A stretch of 64,000 nucleotides of DNA from Pyrenochaeta sp. MPI-SDFR-AT-0127. Taxonomy: Eukaryota > Ascomycota > Dothideomycetes > Pleosporales > Cucurbitariaceae. Below the pieces are notes generated by a model, which saw only the letters and a list, made by a program, of their open reading frames with translations, did not search any database and was not told where the DNA came from. The stretch lies in NCBI GenBank assembly GCA_020747015.1, contig JAGTJM010000006.1, positions 868,001 through 932,000 of the forward strand, given 5' to 3'. Below are positions 55,864 through 64,000 of this stretch, piece after piece. Each line of letters starts with the position of its first letter. Positions within the stretch are counted from its first letter, which is position 1. The position numbers and the translations under genes were made by a program.

Positions 55864-56272
55864 CTGGTACACACGGAGAGAGCAGCGTCTAGGGTTGGGC
55901 AGAATATGAAGTGCCAGAGCTTATCACTGCGGTGGGATTGTGTGTTTTGTGGTGGAGCGTGACGCCGGCGGAGAAGCCGGGCGTTGGCGGGATCAGCACG
56001 TCTTTGCTTGTTTCGGAGTATGTCAGGCATGCAGCACGGCGGTTGGGCAACGTGAGAAGGAAATGGGCAAATGCCCAAGGATGATCTTGGGACTCTGTGC
56101 CAGGAAAGTTTGCTTCTAGAAACAAGCGGTGTCTTGTTCCGAGCGTGCGAGTCGTGGGAGCGGGGTGGGTGAAGTGAAGGTGCACGCGGGCGGCACATGG
56201 CAAGAACCAAAGTCCGACTCCCAGATTGAGCAGCATGCTGGTCAGCCCCCGAAGAAGTCAAGCTCTGTTTGT

Positions 56273-56287
56273 GGGGGGGGGGGGGGG
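56273..56287 (+). repeat. G15 homopolymer run
   Basis: Fifteen consecutive G residues, just downstream of a GTTTGT stretch. Confidence 0.92.
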
Positions 56288-57004
56288 TGACTTGGGAAAC
56301 ATTCAACAATGCACAAACAGGGACGATATCGCAGTCGCCCGAGTGCGGATTTGCGTCTCGTAATAGTGGTTTTGGAGGAGAAGCAGGGCTAGCCAGTGAG
56401 AGGCCGTGGCATGTTGTGTAGAGTGCATTGAGGCTGCAAACATGGGCGAGGAATCAGTGGGTGGCATACGAGTGGCATCCATGGTGTCAAGCAGGAGAGA
56501 CCGCACGAGGGCAAGCTTGGTGTACGAGTGTGCAAGCCATTGGCCAGCGAAGGGATACCCATCTCGGGGGCAGTCGATGGACTGGAAATTAAGTCGCATC
56601 TAGACATGCACGGCGAAATGAAGTGGGAAAACAGCGGTTCACCAGCAGTGGGACGCGTTATTTTGGCGTGCAGGTGCAGACTTCTTTTTTGACAGCATGT
56701 CGTCTGCATATGCGCGGCGATTTTCTTGGAGGTTGCCAACACATCAAGCGCAAGTGCAGGGGAGGGGGGGGTAATGCAGAGACGGGGCCCAACCACTGGC
56801 CAGCAAGTGAGTAGGTCAGAAAAAGGGAGAGACGGAGTGGCGGAGGCGAGTCGCTCGGGAAGGGTTGTTTTCGCTGTCGCCTGCTGGTGAAGCAAGGTGT
56901 ATGTGTATGCGTGCGTGCGTGCGTGTGTGTTTTGTGAGTTTGTTTGATGGTAGGCACAAGTCGTTTGTACGAGTGGTGGGGGAGGCAACCACCGGCCTAC
57001 CACC

Positions 57005-57095
57005 CCTCACCCCCTCACCCCCTCCCCTCCACCCTGCCCCTTCTACTACTCTCTTCTCTACTCACTCCCCCCCCCCCACCCCCTCTCTGCCTCTC
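57005..57095. repeat. C-rich low-complexity block (G-rich on minus strand)
   Basis: Repeated C4-C5 tracts separated by T, A or CT, plus an 11-C run at 57067-57077. The minus strand has several G3+ tracts with short loops, which fits quadruplex potential. Confidence 0.85.
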
Positions 57096-58071
57096 GACCA
57101 CGGCGGCCACTCGTGGTCATCTAAGAGGCGCGCTGTTCGACCAGTCTCCTGGCAAGGCGGGGATGGCTTGTTTGGCCGGGAGCCTGTCTGAGCTGAGGGC
57201 CTCTGGGGCGGCGCTGCATGGGCGAGGGATGGTGATTGGCGGTGGGCGGGGAACTGGTCGATGTGCTGTTTCTGCAAGTCATTGGCGCTGCAACACCATG
57301 TTGCGGTCTGTCCTCGCTACGCTGGTGCCGGTATATCTCTCGCGCCTTCGCAGCAGCAGCAGCGTGCGTCTTGGGCCCAGAGGCCCGTTGAGCTGCAGTC
57401 GTGACTTGCCCACCGTTTGTTTGCTGCAGGCCCTCGAGCCCGCGCCCAATCACACGCGTCCCGCCTCGCTACCTGTCTCGAGGCCACCCAAAGAGTCAAG
57501 TCGCGCCAGCGCACACGTCCAAGCAGCGCAGCGTTGCGCCCAAAGCAGCCTCAGCAGCCTCAGCAGCCTCTCCCTCTCCCAATACCGTCGCTACATCTGG
57601 CAATGCCGTAGAGGATCGCTTCTGCCCCCTCTGAGGAACCGCCGCCTCTTGCACGGCCTTCCCACTGCGCCCTTCCTCATGGCGACATGATTAGAAGAAG
57701 CCAACACTCGGCCTCGCCCTCGGCGCAGGCCTCGTCCCCTCCGCGTACGTCCAACCTGCTCCTCTTGCCCAGCGTGTCCCACTTGCCCTACTTGCCCTCT
57801 GTGTATCCTCTTCCCCCCCGAGTCGTTGCCTCGCCCAATAGCTTCGGCCCGGATCAATGCGCTCTGTATGATGAGCTGGCACCCAAACTGCCACTGACCC
57901 GTCTGAGCAGCCCTCTCGCCGACCCTCACCCACGTCTCGTCGAGGAGCCATACCCCCTCGCACAATACAACTGCTCTCGACGACCCGCCTGCTGAGGCTC
58001 CGCCCCGGCCCTCGAGTCCCGCCAGGTCGTCGCCTTCTCCTCGCCCCTCCAAGCACCTGTCCTCGACTACC

Positions 58072-61000
58072 ATGGGCAGTCGCCCGCCCGCCGCCGCCGC
58101 CAACGTCGCCGCCTCCGCCTCAGCAACAGACAACATCAACCATGACCGCCCGTCGCCCACCCTGCACCGGCCCATGATGCCCGTCTCCATGTCCGCTCCC
58201 GCCGGCCGCTTGCCTCGCCTCCTCCCAGCCGACCTGTCCTCGTACACCGACTCGTACCTGCCCTCTGCTGCAATCCCCACGTCGGCCACTTCGCTTGCAG
58301 AGCTCGCCCACCTGATCCGTCTGCAGGGCTACCAGGAGCAGCGCAAAGCCCACTCGCGCGTCCGTCTGCACCGATGGCTGGTCTCGAGCGCCCTCTCCGC
58401 ACGTCTGGTACATTGCGGAGAGCTGGCGTATCGAACCTTGGTCGACAACTTTAGATCCGACGACAAGAAGGCCTTTGCTTCGCTGTACAATGCCCTCAAC
58501 GATGTTCGCAACTCCTGCGATGCCACGCGCCAGTATGCACTTCTCGAGCCAGATCTCGAGTTTGGCAAGTCCAAGACTATGAAGAACGACAAGCCTCTTT
58601 CTTCGTCCACTTTCCTTAACGAAGTACCTTCCAAGATCTTGGATGACCTTTTGGATTTCATTTCCGAGATTCGCACGAATCCCGACTTTCTTGCTTCTCG
58701 TATCTCCAGCCTTTCTGCACAAGAACTGGCTTCCTTGTCCTCGTTTCGTCAAGCCATGGACCCCATTGACTCGGTCATGGCCATGCAGGCCCGCGGTAAG
58801 AACCTTGGTACCCATAAGCCCCATCAACAAGGCGGCAATCCCGTAGAGCGCCTTTTATCCTTCCAGCGACATGACCCTCTTGCCGCTTTGATTTACACAA
58901 TCTTTGCCAATTCATCAGGGCCAGATTCCGCCGAGGATCTGCGCCGCACTGACGTTTGGGCCACTACCTGCGCCAAGCTGATCAAGGATACCAAAAGTGG
59001 CTCCAACTTCATCAGGACTGTCCTGGATGTCTGGGCTGGTATGCGGGAATGGCCTGGCAAAGCCACTTTGGAGCTGTACCTGATGCAAGTCCTACAAGAC
59101 GGCCAATTTTTGCTCGAGAAAGCCGAGGAACAGTCTACACGGCCTGGGGCGCAGCCAGCACCGCGGAGCACAAAGGACACTATTGCAGCGGACGAATTTT
59201 TTGACAGATCCGTAAAGCGTCTCTTTGAGGTTGTGGATGATGAGCCCAGCGCTGGAGGTATTCCAGAGGGGGTCTTGGAGATTGGTAATGCCATCCTTCG
59301 CAAGTTGGACGAAGAGAAGAACCTCCGCAAAGCCTCGCAGAATTTCTTTGTTTCTCGTTGGCTGTTTTCTACTTTCCTTTTGAATGCCATCATTCATCCC
59401 GAGGCATGTTTTTCCTCCCTCTTTTTTTTTTGGTTGGGGGTTCCCCCCACTCCCCTCCTTTCCATTACCCCCCTCTCACAAGTGACAAACTACTAATTCC
59501 TAGACAGACCCATGGTATCATGATTGGCCACCACATTAGCGAGCATGCCCGACAAAAGATCCTAAAGGAAATTGCTATCCGAGCACAAAAACTGGTACTG
59601 GACATGACCTACAATTGGTGCGACTTTCCATTTGGCTTTCTTTATTACTACGCAGCTAACATCGCACGTAGGAAGCAGCAAGTACCTGTTCTTCCTGAGA
59701 TCCGCACACATATTGAGAACATCCTGGCGCGATTCAAACACACCAAGACTCCAACCAAACCCATCCTCCTTCCTGCAAAGGCCATCACTTCTCCCCGTGA
59801 AACCGTCGAAGTCCAGCCTTTTATCGTCCTCTCACCATCTGACATTGTGACTTTGGTAAATGCTCTCTTTCCTGAAAAACGCCCTTCTTCTAGCCATCTT
59901 GATAAGGGAAGTCAGCGTCAGACAGGGTTGCTTTCCTCAGCCTCTTCACTTTCTGGCATGTCCATCCCTTTCCGTAATGCTGCTGCCTCGACCGGCGATG
60001 CAAGTTCCATTCTCAGCGCTAGTGCTTCTTCTATGACCAGTGACCAAACGTCCCGCGAGCCTCTGTTAGACACGGCTGCAGAACCTCCTACTGAGCCCAA
60101 GGTGGCACCAACGGAACTCTATGGACGACGTCTAAGAACGGCATGTTCCGAGATGACCCGAATTTTGGGTTTCGATGCCACTTCTGGGTCATGCCATCCT
60201 TGCGCCGAGCGATGGGCTGTCCTCTACATATCTGCTGATGGAAAGCAGCTGAAACCGCGCATGCGTAAGGACTTTGACGACGAGGATGAACACGACGAAG
60301 ATTCTCCTGAGAGCGATAGTAGTGATGATGAGGGTGCCGGGGACAGGTTTGACCTGGGCCATGACTATCACCAACTCAAGGACGCCATTGCTAAGCTCGT
60401 TGAAGACTACGAGATACCCAAGGAGCTAGCTCCGGACAGCGAATCAAAGAGCTTTAGCAATCGAATGACTACGCGTAAGAGTACTCGAGGCAGAGGCATG
60501 GTGCGTCACGCCAGCGAGAACCTTGGCTCCCGCAATCCGTACAACTCCACACCGAGTCAAAGTCAGCTTACAACCCTGATTGCAAATCAAAGAAATGTAC
60601 CTAATCGACATCGTTCCCCTCAACATCCAAGGAGTAACAGTAACCCGCAAGCTCCAGAGAAGCAGGAAAACAATTCCGTCCTTGTGACCATGCTTGAAAC
60701 AGCCATGTATCAAAGCCAAGCACGCTCCGATTTTGTCAATGCGCACATGTATTTCAAGACCTTGCAAAGCCTCCGGAGACTCAGCTCCCCTACACTTGTC
60801 AAGAATGGCTATGCTGCGCTTCTGAATTACTTTTCACGCGGCCCTCGCGATCTGCTAAGCAAAGCAGCCAACGCAATCGAAGAGTTTGAGGCGTGGTTCG
60901 TCTGGCTGAAGCAATCCCAAGAGAGATCCGACGCTATGATTGAGGAGATGATGCTAAATTTCAAAAATTTGCGAGACAAGATGTGGTATATCACAGACGT

Positions 61001-63251
61001 TCGCACTTCGAAGCCATATGAAGAGGCAAGGAATGTCGCCATTGCGCTCAAGATTATGGGTCAGCAGTCGAAGCCTGTGGATGGAAAGCCCCAGGCACAA
61101 CGATCACGGAACTATTCTAAATCCTCTTCAAACGACTTCCTGTTGAAGAACGAGGCTCAGCTTGTTGAGATCATGTCAGCTTCGCAAGACTTTGGAGGTC
61201 CCAATAAGCTGTCAGATGAACAGTCTGAAATCACCTTGAGGTGGCTTACACAATATAGTGTTGAGAACTTTTGCAAGGGTGAAGAAAGAATACACCGGTT
61301 TTGTCTCGAGGTAGACAAGTGTGTCACAAAAATAATTGGTGAAGGTCTTATGGACGGGCCTGTACTCTGGGCCAGTGACCTGTACAAGCGTGATCAACAG
61401 GTTCTCGAAAGTGGGCGACAGAAGGGCGACCTCTTCCTCACAGGCGTCGGCACATTGTCAATCGCGGGGGATGAAGAGTATGAAACACACGGTCGGCCCG
61501 GATCGCGGAATCTTGACTTTGCTCAGCGGCCTAGCCACAGCAGTCTACGTTCGATCTCGAACCGTAACGGCTCCACAAACAGTTTTGATCAGAGTCCTTG
61601 GGGTAGAAGCCCAATTGAGTCACACGACTACTTTGGAGGATCGTCACCAGTCTTGACAATCGACTCCGTGGCAACCTTCTGGTCTCCTTTCCAGACACAG
61701 GCTCAGTCTCCAACTAGCGCCACCAGCATCCGCCCACGTACCGCATCGTCATCTAGAGGAACGGTCATGCTGAAGCAGTCTGCAAGCGTCAATGAGGACA
61801 AGCGTCGCTTTATGCTTGACCTGAAGCAGACTCTTACGGGCCTGTTGTTGAGCGATTTAGGAACCATGGTCTTTGCAACGGGAAGCGAGACAGATACATG
61901 GTTCAGTGGCGATTTACTTGATGACTGCTTCCAACGAAGAGACGAGGAAGAGCGTGCACGTAAGAAGCAACTGGCCAAGAAGAAGAGCATGAAAAATATA
62001 CGAAAGCAAACGGTCGCAGATCACCGAAACGTGCCTCTGGAGGCGCTTGGTCGTCCGGAACGAAGTCAGGCTGCGCCTCCGGTTGCGACATATCAGCATG
62101 TTGCAGCTTCCGATGTCCATCATTCTGCTGGTGAACACTCTTCAACCTCGAGCGATGCTACTTCGCGATCAGCTAGCATTTCCACTGCGAAGAAGGCTGG
62201 CCTCTTGGAGTTTCCGTACAATGTTGCCTTTCGACGTCTTCTCAATAAGTTCGAGACACACCCCAATCCCTTTTCGAAGCTGCACGCTTTGTATGAGCTT
62301 GAACTCCTTATCATTGCCTCGCTTTCTTCTCGATCCGGACGCTCGTACAACAACAACAACTACAACCGTCGCGAGACCCTCCCTCCAGTTCCTCAGTCAC
62401 CCACACTCGGGGCGATGCCTGAACTCAGTTCACGTGAGCCAGCTACCCACACCTCCCGGGCGCACAACCTCGAAGAGGCGATTGCCAATTGCGAAGAGCG
62501 TCGCTCTCACAGCATGAACGTTGAGAGGACGGGCAATGCATCCCCCCTTCCAAATCGCAGTGGAGCTCGATCTCCTGTCGGGCCCCCAAGCACAGATATG
62601 ATTGTCGAAGTCATTCAAGGGCTCTTCCGAGATGCCAACATTCGACCAAAGACACTTTTCAGAGATCTGCAATATATTGCTTCTTTTGTACCCGCGCAGA
62701 TGCTTGACAAAACGGCTCGAGGTAAAGCCTTCTGGGATGTGGGTCTTGCCGCATTAGGCCTTAAGCAGGATGTATGCCGCATCATGGTGGAGCTTGTCGA
62801 CGAGGTCATTACACAGAACTCGAAACGTGATGCTGTCGTCAAGCAAAGCAACGGAGCTACCAGTGAGAAGGCCGGAATTACCTCAACGTTGTCGCCACCA
62901 ATCGAAGAGCCCATATCCCGCTACACCATGGAAGATGCTGCTCGCATGCTCCTCATCACTGCCAAGGAGGGCGATTCTGTCGCCGAGCGTGAATTAGCTA
63001 TTTTCTATCTCACCTCGCCTGAGTTAGTCCACCGTACCGTGCTGCCTCTCACCAAGCCCAGCGAGGTCTTCAAGACTGAGCTGCTCAACCGCGAGAGAAA
63101 AGCTTCGCAGGATCCTGCCCGGAGCGATCCAATGACTATGTGTGTCGCGCAGCACTGGATGGAGCAGAGTATGCGCGGAGGCGATTTCCTCGCCGGGCAA
63201 TATCTACGCCAACGGAGTGAGATGGAACACATTAATCCGATCAAGGCTTAG
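58072..63251 (+). CDS. Large protein with RasGAP-like segment
   Basis: I recognise this only as a large fungal protein. Exons are 58072-59403 and 59508-63251, giving 1691 residues. The N-terminal 55 residues are Ala/Pro/Ser-rich. A helical region follows (LAELAHLIRLQGYQEQRKAH, ASLYNALNDVRNSC). ASQNFFVSRWLFSTFLLNAI joined across the intron to IHPETHGIMIGHHISEHARQ resembles the conserved RasGAP helix that carries the F-L-x-R-x-x-x-P-A pattern, although the key Arg and Pro are not clearly placed. The middle has Ser-rich linkers and an acidic block (DEDEHDEDSPESDSSDDEGA). A later folded region has LETAMYQSQARSDFVNAHMY and ATFWSPFQ. The C-terminus ends with helical pieces (AERELAIFYLTSPELVHRTV, CVAQHWMEQSMRGGDFLAGQ), partly like Sel1 repeats. 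The intron uses a GC donor (GCATGT). The start could lie further upstream. Confidence 0.75.
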
Positions 63252-64000
63252 TTGGAGTCCATTTGTCGTTTGTTGTTAATTCTCCTCGTACAGTCTGTCG
63301 ATATAATGTCGTCGCGTTGCGCGCATTAACGCTACGGCCAGCATGCATAGCGAGGAGTATTCTTTTTTTTTTCTTTTTTAGCGTCTGGCTTTTGGTGTTT
63401 CAGCAAGCATGATTCCCCCTATCGCCTTTGCTTTCTTGACCTTTTTTTTGGCTATTCAAGTACTGTTAGCTCCGTCCCCCAAGCACCTTAACTGCGATGG
63501 GTAATTCGCAAGCACAGACATACATTGAGGAGATGTTAAGTACACTCATGATATTCTAGAGATATTGAAGAAGGACATGTGCACTTGCGCAAGGTACTTG
63601 ACTGATGTGACAGACATTCGGGTACATGCACATGGGGATCGGAAGTTTGTAACGAATCTCCTTGAACGTGGCATATGGGCTGGTATCTGATTTCACATAC
63701 CACATAGCGTAGATTTTCCTGGCATATTGACTGAAATGAAAACACATGATTATATACTTGCTCCTGGCATCATAGCCATTGTAGTACCTGGTAATATCCA
63801 TTGCCTGGAGCCTTGTACAAACAAAAGGGACATTGAGCCTGCTCACAGAAAATCTCGTGGCGAAAATTTCTCCTGCCCATGCAGAGGTTGTACATAAGTA
63901 AAGAAATCGCAACTGCAACAGAGCTGTCCACGCAGAACGAGTAGTGAAATCATCTCTATTTTGACGAGGCAATCATATAAAAAAAATGTACACATGGGCT
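63252..64000. other. Intergenic, no supported gene
   Basis: 3' region of the large gene with T-rich tracts at about 63361-63380 and 63441-63450. A minus-strand frame at 63556-63972 has no motif. Confidence 0.5.

Larger units (their letters stand above)
55864..58071. other. Long GC-skewed leader region, no supported gene
   Basis: A 2.2-kb stretch before the large gene at 58072. It carries a G run at 56273-56287, a (GT/GC) purine-pyrimidine run near 56905-56932 and C-rich blocks around 57005-57095. Several Pro/Ser-rich open frames (for example 56944-57690 and 57687-57995) are low-complexity products of this bias and lack motifs; part could still be upstream coding sequence of the large gene. 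It probably contains the promoter and a long 5' leader. Confidence 0.5.

Noticed and set aside
56944..57690. 248-codon frame in the GC-skewed region
   Set aside because: Composition is driven by C-rich tracts; no domain and no conserved motif.
59358..59507. Start of the large protein's second frame at 59358
   Set aside because: The N-terminal residues before THGIM are translated intron; the upstream exon clearly belongs to the same protein.

Overview
The window looks like nuclear chromosomal DNA of a filamentous ascomycete. Genes are closely spaced and interrupted by short introns (about 43-111 nt, mostly 45-65), with GT/GC donors, CTAAC/CTAAT-like branch sites and AG acceptors. The proteins (LCL2, Glc8, POM34, Nop10, an Egh16-like secreted protein, a CipC-like protein) are typical of this group. 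A dothideomycete is my best guess, but that placement is an inference without any marker gene.

Layout. 1-1928: no convincing gene. 1929-12435: divergent NOP10/LCL2, a long coiled-coil spindle-pole-type protein, an M18 aminopeptidase and the PP1 regulator Glc8/inhibitor-2. 12436-19326: an eIF4E-like cap-binding protein and a Ulp2-type SUMO protease. 20723-23164: divergent PQ-loop membrane protein and gamma-glutamylcyclotransferase-like protein. 24733-32516: secreted GH5 hydrolase, a tentative small membrane protein, an F-box protein and an unidentified protein. 33155-37066: a membrane-anchored, degenerate AMP-binding protein divergent from POM34, then a DUF4748-like small protein. 38321-44329: Egh16-like secreted protein, an NCS1 permease and a Trp-rich secreted or GPI-type protein. 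44815-52518: AP-1 mu, an unidentified protein, an SPX-EXS (Syg1/Xpr1-like) protein and CipC-like. 53307-55863: a lysophospholipase-like pseudoenzyme and exopolyphosphatase PPX1. 58072-63251: a 1691-residue protein with a RasGAP-like segment. The 2.2 kb before it is GC-skewed with long G and C runs.

The genes are mostly unrelated housekeeping functions (snoRNP, translation, SUMO, trafficking, nuclear pore) mixed with secreted or transport functions. I see no biosynthetic cluster, mobile element, CRISPR array or operon. One loose functional pairing is polyphosphate/phosphate biology: PPX1 and the SPX-EXS gene lie within 4 kb.

Coding models were assembled by hand from reading frames, splice signals and remembered family motifs. 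The most notable points are three predicted GC-AG introns, two enzyme-fold proteins that have lost catalytic motifs, tiny 13-14 nt first exons, and an in-frame 54-nt intron in the eIF4E-like gene. No clearly new multi-gene system was seen.
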